Positions 25,480 to 34,458 of a stretch of 43,774 bases of DNA are shown in pieces. Within the stretch, counting starts at the first letter, position 1. Every line of letters begins with the position of its first letter. The stretch covers positions 1 through 43,774 of the forward strand of contig CABZWK010000014.1 of assembly GCA_902529365.1 (NCBI GenBank), written 5' to 3'. A model generated the notes under the pieces. The model was not told where the DNA came from and did no database searches. It saw nothing but the letters and a program-made list of their open reading frames with translations. The stretch comes from an uncultured Balneola sp. GTDB lineage: Bacteria; Bacteroidota; Rhodothermia; Balneolales; Balneolaceae. The position numbers and the translations under genes are program-made.

Positions 25480-27249
25480 TTATTGCAAGAGTACAAATCG
25501 ATTGTCGATGATGTCAGCTTCTTCCTTTAATTCCGAAATCCATACACTTAGATATTCGTTATTAAGTTCTTGCTCGAGTTGCCGACGAATATTTTCAAAA
25601 GCATCGGGACTCGTGGTAGCCATGTTAGGGGTGGTCTTGTTAATTACATGCAGTACATATATTGCGCTTTCACCTGCAACTGGCCCAGAACGTTCGTTCA
25701 CTTCCATACTAAATGCATATCCAATAACTTCTGGCTCTCTACCGGCACCACGTAATACCGTACTATTGGTTGATACATTGTCTACGGTCTCTATACTTTT
25801 ATCAGTGGCATCACTCAATGAAGCCAAATCGTTATGCTGTATGAGCCATTCTTGAATCTGCGATTGCAGCACTTCTTTGCGTTTTTCAGTCCGCACTGCT
25901 GCCACTAGTTGGGAACGTACTTCTTCAAGAGGTCGATACCCCTCTTCAGTTACTTCACTTAATTGCATAACAACGAGTTCATTGCTCAGCTCAATAGGCG
26001 CCGAAATATCCCCTACCTTGGAGCGAGATAAGAAATCTAAGACTTGTTGGGAATTACCTAACCCAGAAATAAAGGTATTCCCATCCGTCGCAAATATACT
26101 TCCAACAGTAAGCTCTGCTCTATTGGCTTCTTCAATGAAATCATTTTCCTCAGCGAAATACTGAAACTCATCAGCTTTTTCACCCGCTTCGTTCAATGTT
26201 GCAGGAAGGGCTTCATATATTCGAGACATGACTGAAAACTGAATCGTATTTCTATCTTCGCTAGTATTTTTAATGATAGCAGCAGAAGTACCTAAATCAA
26301 GCACATCGGTAACCTCGCCCTCTCCTACTGACAAAACAGCTTCGTATTCTTCCCTTAGTTCATCTTTATCCAAAGATACCCCGTTATAGGGAGTACTGGA
26401 TTGCTGCAAAACCAAGAATACAGAATCGTTTTCAGCGGTTTCGAAATCGGCCCGTAAATTTTCTAGCTCTTCGCGAATTATTGCAGAGTCCTCAGTAGTA
26501 GGTAAAATACTAAATCGAACAAAATATGCGCGATAGGATTTTTCCTGCGTATATAACTCCTTATTGGTATTGTAGTACGATGTCAATTCAGCATCTGAAA
26601 CTTGAATTGTACTTTCATCCACATCACTGTATGGGAATCGCAGGTACTCTAATTCTGCAAATGTGTTGCGCTGGATAAATTCACGTTCTATTTCGGCCTG
26701 AGTAACCTGGAGACCAGAAGTAATGTAATTACTGAGTTTTTCTTGACGTCTTTTTTGTCGCAATTGCAGCTCAATGGCGATTGCTTCTTGTGAATATTGT
26801 TCATCCGATAGTACATTCTGAACCATAAATCGATCAATAGTCCCATCTTCACGCTGAAAATATTGGCGAATTAAGGGATCTGGATTTTCTCCATATACCA
26901 TATCCAACAATTCGTCATCGGTGACCGTAATTCCAAGTTCATCCATTTTTTGTTCTAATAACTTGGCACTTACGATTTCTTCCCAAACCTGCGATTCGTA
27001 CGCCGCCCTGAGTTCTGGGTTCATACTTTGTCCCGTTTGCTGGCTATAAGCATTTGAATAGTATTGTACTCGACTATTATACTCCTCATAGCTAATTGGT
27101 TCCCCGTTTATGGAACCAAGGGATCTAGGCCCCATCATTAAGGCATTTGGATCAAATACATCCATAACTACCCATAGAAGTCCAAAAGATCCTAATAGAA
27201 TCCATAAGATAACACCAGTGTTATCTCTAAATTTCGTCATTACACCCAT
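25480..27249 (-). CDS. PpiD/SurA-like periplasmic folding protein
   Basis: A 589-residue envelope chaperone/peptidyl-prolyl isomerase-like protein. An N-terminal membrane anchor (about 12-32, GVILWILLGSFGLLWVVMDV) is followed by a SurA N-type helical domain starting at INGEPISYEEYNSRV. Long helical and parvulin-like segments follow, the clearest at about 415-470 (VGSIFAT...ISGLGNSQQVLDFLSR, VGDISAPIEL, LVVMQLSEVTEEGYRPLEEV). A second, degenerate parvulin-like unit may lie near the C-terminus. Such proteins assist folding of proteins leaving the Sec translocon. A purine-rich AGAGGAAA precedes the ATG. It has its own candidate promoter, palindrome and terminator, so it is probably monocistronic. 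Confidence 0.87.
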   Translation of the reverse strand: MGVMTKFRDNTGVILWILLGSFGLLWVVMDVFDPNALMMGPRSLGSINGEPISYEEYNSRVQYYSNAYSQQTGQSMNPELRAAYESQVWEEIVSAKLLEQKMDELGITVTDDELLDMVYGENPDPLIRQYFQREDGTIDRFMVQNVLSDEQYSQEAIAIELQLRQKRRQEKLSNYITSGLQVTQAEIEREFIQRNTFAELEYLRFPYSDVDESTIQVSDAELTSYYNTNKELYTQEKSYRAYFVRFSILPTTEDSAIIREELENLRADFETAENDSVFLVLQQSSTPYNGVSLDKDELREEYEAVLSVGEGEVTDVLDLGTSAAIIKNTSEDRNTIQFSVMSRIYEALPATLNEAGEKADEFQYFAEENDFIEEANRAELTVGSIFATDGNTFISGLGNSQQVLDFLSRSKVGDISAPIELSNELVVMQLSEVTEEGYRPLEEVRSQLVAAVRTEKRKEVLQSQIQEWLIQHNDLASLSDATDKSIETVDNVSTNSTVLRGAGREPEVIGYAFSMEVNERSGPVAGESAIYVLHVINKTTPNMATTSPDAFENIRRQLEQELNNEYLSVWISELKEEADIIDNRFVLLQ

Positions 27250-27290
27250 GACAGGTTTCCTCTTTGTTGAACAATTAAATTGATGTTTTC

Positions 27291-27307
27291 ACCAACCGAT
27301 GGTTGGT
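27291..27307. promoter_or_regulatory. Palindrome in leader of ppiD-like gene
   Basis: ACCAACC (27291-27297) and GGTTGGT (27301-27307) are perfect 7-bp arms around a 3-bp GAT centre. It lies about 42 bp before the ppiD-like start and about 45 bp after its candidate -7 element. It could be an operator or a compact RNA hairpin; there is no T-run. Confidence 0.4.
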
Positions 27308-27350
27308 TATAATGCTATATATCAGAATATAAAATACAATAGCAAGATGG

Positions 27351-27358
27351 CAAATATA
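27351..27358 (-). promoter_or_regulatory. Candidate -7 element for ppiD-like gene
   Basis: Minus-strand TATATTTG, an exact TAnnTTTG match, about 100 bp before the start codon. The region 19-21 bp upstream reads TTTT rather than TTTG, so the -33 element is imperfect. Confidence 0.45.
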
Positions 27359-27413
27359 CGCCAATACCGTGGCAATTAAAAGTAAAACCAAACAGCTTTA
27401 CAAAGGATTAAAC

Positions 27414-28346
27414 TTAAAACAACTCGAGTAAACGCAAATGTTTTAGATATCGCTTTGGATCTTCTTTAATTCCCTTGATCAACTCATTCAAATTATAGGA
27501 TAGCGAATCCACATTATTATACAGTGATGGATCATTTAAAAGTAATCCCAAACTACCTTCCCCTTGATCCATTTTTTCCAGTACTGAATTCAGTGTGGTT
27601 GATGTTACAGAAAGTTCTTTGGTTAATTGACTCATTTCTACACTCAATACTTCCAGGTTTTTAATGCTTTGCTCAATGGAAGCTCTTGAACTATCGCTTA
27701 TGTTTTCAATAGTTTCTAGAGTCCGTTTGGCCGAACCAATCATATCGTTTAATTCATCGCTATTGGATGTAACTACCTCGAGCAAATAATCACTCGTTTG
27801 TTTCACATTGGACAAAGCACTACCAATATCACTGGATGATTGTTGATTTAAAAAGTCTAATGCTCGTAATTTTTCATTGAGCAAGGTAATAGTCACTGCA
27901 ACTGAGTCGCTAATCGCAGTACCTCTATCTGTGAATATGTTTAAAAGACCCTCTTTTTGAATACCCTTCAAATATGAGCCCCACTCCAACGGCTCTGTCG
28001 AATTTGATTTAATGATCCGAATGGTTGGTGAACCTAGAAAATCTGGTGATGCTAATTGTGCCATAGAGCCTTTAGGTAATTGAATATCCTCGGTAATATT
28101 CAATGTAATTAAGGCACTGTCTTCAAGAACTAGATATTGCATTTCCCGAACAGTTCCAATTTTAAATCCGTTATAATAAACATTACTCCCTTTTATTAAC
28201 CCCTCAACATTATCAAATTTTGTATACATGACATTCACTTTAGAAAACATGGGTGCCTCTTCCATAATCCTGAATCCTATGTACCCAATGAATATGGCAA
28301 ACAGTACCACCAACCCAATTTTTAATTCATTACTAAATTTTACCAC
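27414..28346 (-). CDS. mlaD: MlaD/MCE-family lipid transport protein
   Basis: A 310-residue substrate-binding component of an Mla-type phospholipid transporter. A single N-terminal membrane helix (about 9-27, IGLVVLFAIFIGYIGFRIM) anchors an MCE domain (about 35-115) with VEGLIKGSNVYYNGFKIGTV, the family core. The rest is a long helical region rich in S, N and L (about 145-300), suggesting a coiled or tube-like extension. The start is GTG at 28346. It is the last gene of mlaE-mlaF-mlaD, 110 bp after mlaF. Other Mla parts (MlaA, MlaB, MlaC) are not in the window. Confidence 0.9.
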   Translation of the reverse strand: MVKFSNELKIGLVVLFAIFIGYIGFRIMEEAPMFSKVNVMYTKFDNVEGLIKGSNVYYNGFKIGTVREMQYLVLEDSALITLNITEDIQLPKGSMAQLASPDFLGSPTIRIIKSNSTEPLEWGSYLKGIQKEGLLNIFTDRGTAISDSVAVTITLLNEKLRALDFLNQQSSSDIGSALSNVKQTSDYLLEVVTSNSDELNDMIGSAKRTLETIENISDSSRASIEQSIKNLEVLSVEMSQLTKELSVTSTTLNSVLEKMDQGEGSLGLLLNDPSLYNNVDSLSYNLNELIKGIKEDPKRYLKHLRLLELF

Positions 28347-28456
28347 AATTATTTTTTTGAAATAGTTACCTTTTACAAATAGATATCATTTAAACAGAGA
28401 GACCTAGCTGCTTCGTTCGATAATCTTTCATTTAATCGAATCTAAAAATACATAAA

Positions 28457-29191
28457 CTAAATCTGGTATTCACTTGCCTTAATGAAATCTAATAAGGAAC
28501 TATCCGTACTGCTTCTCATCTCTTCGAGCGTTCCATACCAGCTTAATTTATTCTGATCCAAAAATGCCACCTTTTCTGCTATCTGTAACACGCTATACAT
28601 ATCATGGGTAATTACGATAGAGGTAATCTCCAAGTGTTCCGACATGTAGATAATTAGGTCATTAATCTCCTGCGACGTCTGAGGGTCTAAGCCTGATGTG
28701 GGTTCATCATACAGCAGATACTCCGGTTCTAAAATAATGGCTCTAGCTAGACCCACTCTTTTTCGCATACCTCCAGACAAAGCGGATGTGGGCTTGTCCC
28801 CTGAGCCAACTAAATTGACCATTTCCAACGCTTTTTCTACTTTTTTCCGTATTTCAAGTTCATTTAAATCGGTAAAATAACGGAGCGGAAATGCCACATT
28901 TTCAAAGGTATTAATTGAGTCAAAAAGTGCCCCACCTTGAAACAAGATGCCGAACTTCTGACGAATTTTTCGTAGATCAGTATAGCTTAGTTCAAATAGC
29001 ATATGACCATCAATAACAACCTCACCTTGATCTGGGTATAGTAGAGCATTTAAGTGTTTTAACAGCACTGATTTTCCAGAGCCAGATTTTCCTATAATTG
29101 CTAGGGTCTCTCCATCTAATATGTTAAAACTCACATTTTCCCACACAAGATTTTCTCCAAAAGATTTCGATAAATTTTGTATTTCAATCAT
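28457..29191 (-). CDS. mlaF: Mla-type ABC transporter ATP-binding protein
   Basis: A 244-residue ABC ATPase driving phospholipid transport across the envelope. The Walker A GKSGSGKS is at 34-41, with Q-loop Gln85, signature LSGGM (138-142), Walker B YLLYDE (158-163), D-loop SGLDP and switch His196. FQGGALFDSINTFENVAFPL is characteristic of the MlaF/Ttg2A branch. It sits 63 bp after mlaE and upstream of mlaD on the same strand, the usual order. Confidence 0.94.
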   Translation of the reverse strand: MIEIQNLSKSFGENLVWENVSFNILDGETLAIIGKSGSGKSVLLKHLNALLYPDQGEVVIDGHMLFELSYTDLRKIRQKFGILFQGGALFDSINTFENVAFPLRYFTDLNELEIRKKVEKALEMVNLVGSGDKPTSALSGGMRKRVGLARAIILEPEYLLYDEPTSGLDPQTSQEINDLIIYMSEHLEITSIVITHDMYSVLQIAEKVAFLDQNKLSWYGTLEEMRSSTDSSLLDFIKASEYQI

Positions 29192-29254
29192 AACTGTTTA
29201 CTTATCCATTCGATCATCCTTTTTTGAGAATGTCCATTCAATTTATATTGGCAC

Positions 29255-29995
29255 CTAAAGTAACAAAGCTGCCAACATAAAATCCGACAGCAATACATAG
29301 ATACAACTTAATACAGTGGCTTGGGTTGTGGCGTTACCTACTCCCTCCGCTCCACCGCTGGCATAATATCCCTTAAATGAAGATATAGAGGTAATCACAA
29401 ATCCAAACACAAAGGACTTTACCACACCAAAAACCACATCTTCAGGGAAAAAATACTCTCTAGCTCCCTGCATAAATTCCGCAACGAGTAAAATTCCATC
29501 CAATGAACCCGCTAATAAACCTCCAGAAATACCCATAACAGCAGCAACAACATAAAGCACTGGAAACATTAAGATACCCGATAAAATTCTCGGAACGACT
29601 AAAAAAGTAACTGAATTAAATCCCATAGACTCAAGAGCATCTATCTGCTCACTCACCCGCATGGTTCCTAATTCCGTAGAAATTCTAGCACCTACTTTAC
29701 CTGCTAATACTAAAGCGCCAATGACTGCTGCCAATTCGATTATAATCGACTGCCCAACAATAGACCCAACTACAGTGATTGGTAAAAGTGTGTCAGCACT
29801 TAATTGGTAGGCTGTTTGTAAAGTCAATACTGCCCCGGTAAATGCCCCAGTAAGCATGATTATTGGAATAGATTCGTATCCTATTTTCACAAATTCTTGA
29901 AATAAATTCTTCCGATACGTGCTAAATTCCAAAATGGATCTAAGGGCGTGATACAGTAAAGTGGCGTATTGCCCTAGTTGGCGTAATGCTTCCAT
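29255..29995 (-). CDS. mlaE: MlaE-family ABC transporter permease
   Basis: A 246-residue integral membrane permease with five or six helices. Family hallmarks are the amphipathic N-terminal helix, VGSIVGQSIIIELAAVIGAL, GKVGARISTELGTMRVSEQIDALESMG (read in parts) and the later GGAEGVGNATTQATV. It would dimerise with MlaF below and MlaD above. It is the first gene of the mla unit and divergent from porQ, with only 61 bp between them. Confidence 0.94.
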   Translation of the reverse strand: MEALRQLGQYATLLYHALRSILEFSTYRKNLFQEFVKIGYESIPIIMLTGAFTGAVLTLQTAYQLSADTLLPITVVGSIVGQSIIIELAAVIGALVLAGKVGARISTELGTMRVSEQIDALESMGFNSVTFLVVPRILSGILMFPVLYVVAAVMGISGGLLAGSLDGILLVAEFMQGAREYFFPEDVVFGVVKSFVFGFVITSISSFKGYYASGGAEGVGNATTQATVLSCIYVLLSDFMLAALLL

Positions 29996-30056
29996 GATTC
30001 GGTTCTACGGTTAACCATTCAAATAGTTATATTACGAAAGATTTTTACCAATTGTC

Positions 30057-31082
30057 ATGTTTACCACCATGCATTTGACCTTAGTCAGTCGCCCATTATT
30101 ACCCTTTCTACTGCTTCTTTCTTTGGGATGGACGGTACCCAACTATACACAAGCGCAAGATCATTCAGATGAAATTTTTCGCTTTTTACGAATTTCCACA
30201 TCTGCTCAAATGGCTGGCATGGGTGGGAATCATGTTGGCCTATGGAATGCTGACGGTTCAACTTTTTTTACCAACGCGGCTTACTTATCACCCAGTGATC
30301 ACGGAACTGCATCCTTAAGTTTTGTCAATTATTTTGCTGACGCTCGTTACAGTAACCTCCATTATGCCTATAATATTGAGGGTATAGGTACGATAGCGGC
30401 AGGGGTGCAATATGCCAGCTATGGAGATATGAGACGGTACGATGAATTCGGGGGAGATATTGGTAGTTTTAATGCTGGTGATTATGTGACTCAAATAAGT
30501 CTTAGCCGTATTCTTTACCCAACGGTTCGAAGTGGCTTTAGTATACAGTGGCTACATTCCTCTCTAGATCAATACAATGCTTCTGCTTTTGCGTTTTCAG
30601 GAGGACTCGTCTACACGCACCCCAAAAAGGTGTTAGCTGCCGGAGTTACGGTTCAAAATTTAGGATGGGTATATAACAACTATCTCAATTCAGAAGAAAA
30701 ATTACCTCTAAACATTGCCCTAGGTGTATCATTTAAACCTGAAAACTTTCCCTTTTTAATGGCCCTTACCCTTAATGACTTAAATCGATGGGAACTACCC
30801 GTTTTAGGAGAGGAAAATCCTCGGTCAGTCGATCATGCCCTTCGTCACTTGCAAGTTGGTGGGGAAGCCACCATTGGAAAGCATGCTTATTTGCGATGGG
30901 GTTATAATCCCTATCAACACGAGCAAACGGAAACTGGAAAGGCCATTGATTTAGCTGGGGCAAGTATTGGTTTAGGTATTGAAATTCAGGAGTATCGCTT
31001 CGATATTAGTAGGCAATCCTATAGTCGAATGGGTGGGATTGTTCAAGTAAGTTTTCAGCGTATTCCACCTAGGGGCGACTAA
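30057..31082 (+). CDS. porQ: Type IX secretion protein PorQ-like outer-membrane protein
   Basis: A 341-residue outer-membrane beta-barrel of the PorV/PorQ group. The signal peptide covers about 1-34, ending TQAQ. The family opening FRFLRISTSAQMAGMGGNHV, the FTNAAYLSP segment and alternating barrel strands follow; ALGVSFKPE and ITQNLGW-like segments (VTVQNLGWVYNNY) fit too. PorQ works in the type IX secretion and attachment complex of Bacteroidota. No other por genes are in this window. It is divergent from mlaE and followed by a 217-bp gap before aroC. Confidence 0.85.
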   Translation: MFTTMHLTLVSRPLLPFLLLLSLGWTVPNYTQAQDHSDEIFRFLRISTSAQMAGMGGNHVGLWNADGSTFFTNAAYLSPSDHGTASLSFVNYFADARYSNLHYAYNIEGIGTIAAGVQYASYGDMRRYDEFGGDIGSFNAGDYVTQISLSRILYPTVRSGFSIQWLHSSLDQYNASAFAFSGGLVYTHPKKVLAAGVTVQNLGWVYNNYLNSEEKLPLNIALGVSFKPENFPFLMALTLNDLNRWELPVLGEENPRSVDHALRHLQVGGEATIGKHAYLRWGYNPYQHEQTETGKAIDLAGASIGLGIEIQEYRFDISRQSYSRMGGIVQVSFQRIPPRGD

Positions 31083-31243
31083 TATTTTTCAGGAAAATGA
31101 ATACTAACATCAGAAAAAATAGCCTTTTAAACGAGTCCATACCCGATCGGTATAAAGATTCAAATATTACTATTATATCCAATGCTGTTCGCATGCCTAC
31201 TAATTGGCCATCAGAGCTATTCTCAAGTAGGATTCTGAGCCAC

Positions 31244-31259
31244 TATTTTGTACAAAATA
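31244..31259. promoter_or_regulatory. 16-bp perfect palindrome upstream of aroC
   Basis: TATTTTGTACAAAATA is a perfect 16-bp palindrome centred about 48 bp before the aroC ATG, in the 217-bp gap after porQ. Position and symmetry suggest an operator at the aroC promoter. TATTTTG inside it resembles a -7 element one base short. Confidence 0.4.
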
Positions 31260-31299
31260 CCAACATCACACTCAACTTTCCCTTCACTCATACTCAATC

Positions 31300-32475
31300 A
31301 TGATTAGATATTTTACCGCTGGAGAATCACATGGCTCAACCCTCACAGGAATCGTTGAGGGAGTTCCTGCTGGTTTGGAAATAACAGAAGCTGACATCGC
31401 AGAGCATTTAGCACGCCGCCAACAAGGATATGGACGAGGTGGAAGGATGGCCTGGGAAAAAGATATAGCACGAATTGATTCGGGAGTTCGATTTGGAAAA
31501 ACAATGGGTGGACCCATTGCCATGGTTATTCAAAATAGAGCATTTGAGAAAGATAAAGCCGGCTGGCCCGTGGTAATGAACAAAGAAGTGGAGGCCGAGG
31601 GAATAAAAAAAATAACCCTACCCCGCCCAGGGCACGCTGACTTGGTTGGCGCCCAAAAATATCGTTTCGATGACATTAGACCCGTAATAGAACGTTCTAG
31701 TGCCCGTGAAACAGGTATGCGGGTAGCATGTGGATCTGTTGCTCGACAATTTTTAAAGCAATTCGGCATCGAAATTGGAGGACATGTTCTAAGAATAGGA
31801 GCAGCTGGATACATTGATTGGGATCAAATCAGAGAAAAAACCGCCGGCTTTATGAACAGCGGTGCTGAATCTCTGTACCAAACCGCCGATACCTCAGAAG
31901 TTCGCTGCTTAGATGACGAACTTACTGAACAAATGGTAAATGAAATCAAAACCTATCGTAAAGCGGGCTCATCACTAGGGGGCGTTTATGAAATTATTAT
32001 CACCGGAGTGCCGGTTGGCTTAGGCAGCTATACTCATTGGGATAGGAAAATCGATGGAAAATTAGCCCAAGCTATACTAAGTACTCAAGCGATGAAAGGG
32101 GTGGAAATTGGATTAGGCTTCGAATCAGGGGCCAGACCGGGACACCAGGTCCATGACGAAATAATTCACACGGGAACCCGCTTTTCTCGAAGCACTAACC
32201 GATCTGGTGGTATTGAAGGTGGTATGACAACCGGCGAACCCATTATCATTCGAGGGGTCATGAAACCTATTCCTACCATGTTAAACCCACTACAGACAGT
32301 TGATATGCAGAGCCTAGAGCAAACCGAAACACGTTATGAACGATCCGATGTTTGCGCTCTTCCAAGAGCCGTTATAGTTGCCGAAAGCGTAATTGCACCT
32401 GTTATTGCAAATGCATTTCTAGAGAAGTTCGGGGGTGATTCTATCAGCGAAATCCAAGAACGGTATTCCACTTAA
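31300..32475 (+). CDS. aroC: Chorismate synthase
   Basis: Last step of the shikimate pathway, an FMNH2-dependent lyase making chorismate. The 391 residues are within the family range. Signatures are GESHGS (8-13), RRQQGYGRGGRM (39-50), SARETGMRVACGSVAR, FESGARPGHQVHDEI and NRSGGIEGGMTTGEPI, all intact. The downstream LysM/double-psi-barrel gene starts four bases after its stop. Its neighbours are envelope genes, unlike the usual aromatic clusters. Confidence 0.97.
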   Translation: MIRYFTAGESHGSTLTGIVEGVPAGLEITEADIAEHLARRQQGYGRGGRMAWEKDIARIDSGVRFGKTMGGPIAMVIQNRAFEKDKAGWPVVMNKEVEAEGIKKITLPRPGHADLVGAQKYRFDDIRPVIERSSARETGMRVACGSVARQFLKQFGIEIGGHVLRIGAAGYIDWDQIREKTAGFMNSGAESLYQTADTSEVRCLDDELTEQMVNEIKTYRKAGSSLGGVYEIIITGVPVGLGSYTHWDRKIDGKLAQAILSTQAMKGVEIGLGFESGARPGHQVHDEIIHTGTRFSRSTNRSGGIEGGMTTGEPIIIRGVMKPIPTMLNPLQTVDMQSLEQTETRYERSDVCALPRAVIVAESVIAPVIANAFLEKFGGDSISEIQERYST

Positions 32476-32479
32476 GTTT

Positions 32480-33586
32480 ATGATCAAAGTTCCCCTCTTT
32501 AATAAATCCCAATCCTGGACGCAGCCCGCACTACTCATATTCGCTGTTATTTTGTTTGGTTTGTTTCGGGTCCATGTAGTCGCTGCTCAATCACAGCAGG
32601 GTGGAGAAGAACAAAAGACACAGCTGGAGCATAATCCACCGTATCAGCAATATGAAGTAAAAGCGGGAGAAACACTTTACAGCATATCCAAAAATTTGGG
32701 TGTCGAAATTGAAGAGTTAACAGAATGGAATGAGCTATCTAACAATGCACTTTCTGTTGGGCAGTTATTACTCTATTTACCTACAGAATGGTCTCTATCA
32801 ACCCGTGAAACACAAAACGAAGCGATAGAAACAGGGGCATCTATTATCCGTTCAACCGATATAGAAACCACTGATTTTTATATTGTTAAGAGCGGGGACA
32901 ACCTCATTCGTATTGCTGGAACTCATGATATGAGTGTTGTAGAACTTAAAACATTAAATGAACTGGAATCTGATTTTATTCGGGTTGGGCAGCGCCTCAC
33001 GGTAAAAAAAGTGGTCGATAGTGTAGCGCCGGTTGCAGTAATTTTCGAGCAAGGGTCTGCACCCCAAGGTGCATTTCTTATTTACACCGTTCCCCCTAAA
33101 TTACCCCTGGATAGTTTGCTTAGAACCTTTCAGATGAGCAGAAAGGAACTAGCTTATTTAAATCCTGACGTTAATATCGACCGACTAGATCCCGGTCAAA
33201 AGATAACTATACTAGCTCCTCCTTCAAGAAATTATGCGAATCCATACACAAAATCGGCTTCGATCATAGATGTCGGTCAAGTCGCAATAAGTGTGTATAA
33301 AGAGTCCGATAAAGCAAATACTACCACTACCGGTGAACTGTACAATCCAGAAGAACTTACGGCAGCGCACGCTACTATCCGCTTAGGACAAGTGGTATAT
33401 GTTGAAAATCCCGTTAATGGTCGTGGAATTTATGTTCGCATCAATGATAGAACCACCCAAAATGTCTTACAATTATCCAAGCAAGCCTATGAATTACTAG
33501 GATATAATGAGCCTATTCTTAGCTCAAGTATCGATGAGATTACCCCATCTAAAACAGCTCGTATCTTCACATTGGAGGAAATCTAG
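32480..33586 (+). CDS. LysM-repeat protein with C-terminal RlpA-like double-psi barrel
   Basis: An exported 368-residue protein. I chose the ATG at 32480, four bases after the aroC stop; an in-frame GTG at 32435 would add 15 residues inside aroC. The signal peptide is about 12-37 (ALLIFAVILFGLFRVHVVAA). Two clear LysM motifs (YEVKAGETLYSISKNLGV at about 58-75; YIVKSGDNLIRIAGTHDM at about 134-151) and a third, weaker one (YTVPPKLPLDSLLRTF) follow. From about 266 it has an RlpA-like fold: TTTGELYN, TAAHATIRLG and RINDRT. It should bind peptidoglycan; lytic activity is possible but unproven. Its stop overlaps the CPBP start by one base. Confidence 0.87.
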   Translation: MIKVPLFNKSQSWTQPALLIFAVILFGLFRVHVVAAQSQQGGEEQKTQLEHNPPYQQYEVKAGETLYSISKNLGVEIEELTEWNELSNNALSVGQLLLYLPTEWSLSTRETQNEAIETGASIIRSTDIETTDFYIVKSGDNLIRIAGTHDMSVVELKTLNELESDFIRVGQRLTVKKVVDSVAPVAVIFEQGSAPQGAFLIYTVPPKLPLDSLLRTFQMSRKELAYLNPDVNIDRLDPGQKITILAPPSRNYANPYTKSASIIDVGQVAISVYKESDKANTTTTGELYNPEELTAAHATIRLGQVVYVENPVNGRGIYVRINDRTTQNVLQLSKQAYELLGYNEPILSSSIDEITPSKTARIFTLEEI

Positions 33587-34341
33587 TGGAACCAAAAGTA
33601 TATTCATCGCCTATTCATCGCTACCATGTGTTGACTAAAGGCCTTTTGTATAGCTTTTTAACCGCTCTTCCTTTGTTCATTATCTATGAAATACTCATAC
33701 TGCTAACGGCACCTACCACTGAGGTAGTGGTTCGAATTAGTGTGGATGTGTGGTTTAAACAAATGTTGCAATTATTTGGATTAGATGCTCTCAACATAAG
33801 TCTATTTCTCGTCCTAATAGCAGGAATATTTATTTTAATTAGAAAACGTGGGGAATTAAATGATCTAAGGATGAGATACTTTATTGTTATCTTACTAGAA
33901 TCGACTGCATGGGCAGTATTGGTTGCTTTAGTTAGCTCGACATTAACTAGTTGGATACTACCCGGAATGGCAGAGCAATCTGCCGGTTCACCTGTACAGT
34001 TATCTTATATACAACAAATTGCGCTCTCATTAGGAGCGGGTTTATACGAAGAACTTTTCTTTAGGGTTTTACTTGTGAGTGCGTTTATTTGGATTTTTAA
34101 TAAATGGTTTGGGGCTAAATCGTGGGCTAGCTATATCTCAGCGATACTTTTGTCCGCAGTGTTGTTCAGTGCTGTACACTATACAGGGAATATGGGTGAC
34201 CCCTTTACCATGAACTCATTTTTGTTTAGGTTTATATTTGGAGTTATTCTTAACGGAATATATGTTTGGCGAGGGTTTGGAGTCGCAGCCTGGACCCATG
34301 CTTTATACGATGTGATAGTTATTACTTTTCTGGACGCTTGA
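33586..34341 (+). CDS. CPBP family intramembrane metalloprotease
   Basis: A 251-residue polytopic membrane protein with about seven or eight helices. The CPBP/Abi motifs are present: EExxxR as E155-E156-LFF-R160, FxxxH as FSAVH (194-198), and a final His at 238 in WTHALYD. These should form a zinc-dependent protease or prenyl-protein peptidase site within the membrane. The start is GTG at 33586, supported by GGAGG at about 33575-33579 and overlapping the LysM stop by one base, so aroC, the LysM protein and this gene form one unit. The substrate is unknown. Confidence 0.88.
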   Translation: MEPKVYSSPIHRYHVLTKGLLYSFLTALPLFIIYEILILLTAPTTEVVVRISVDVWFKQMLQLFGLDALNISLFLVLIAGIFILIRKRGELNDLRMRYFIVILLESTAWAVLVALVSSTLTSWILPGMAEQSAGSPVQLSYIQQIALSLGAGLYEELFFRVLLVSAFIWIFNKWFGAKSWASYISAILLSAVLFSAVHYTGNMGDPFTMNSFLFRFIFGVILNGIYVWRGFGVAAWTHALYDVIVITFLDA

Positions 34342-34458
34342 GTTAATTAACATCTAAAATTAATAAATCATCACCCTAAGGTGAAGAACGGCAAATAGTT
34401 CATTCAATTTAGACTTGTAATAAAAAAGAGGTATCTAGTAATAGATAACGAGGTCGGT

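Noticed and set aside
31097-31303. 68-codon plus-strand frame between porQ and aroC
   Set aside because: It has an upstream purine-rich stretch and a four-base overlap with aroC, but the product is unrecognisable, low in typical hydrophobic patterning and crosses a 16-bp palindrome that looks regulatory.
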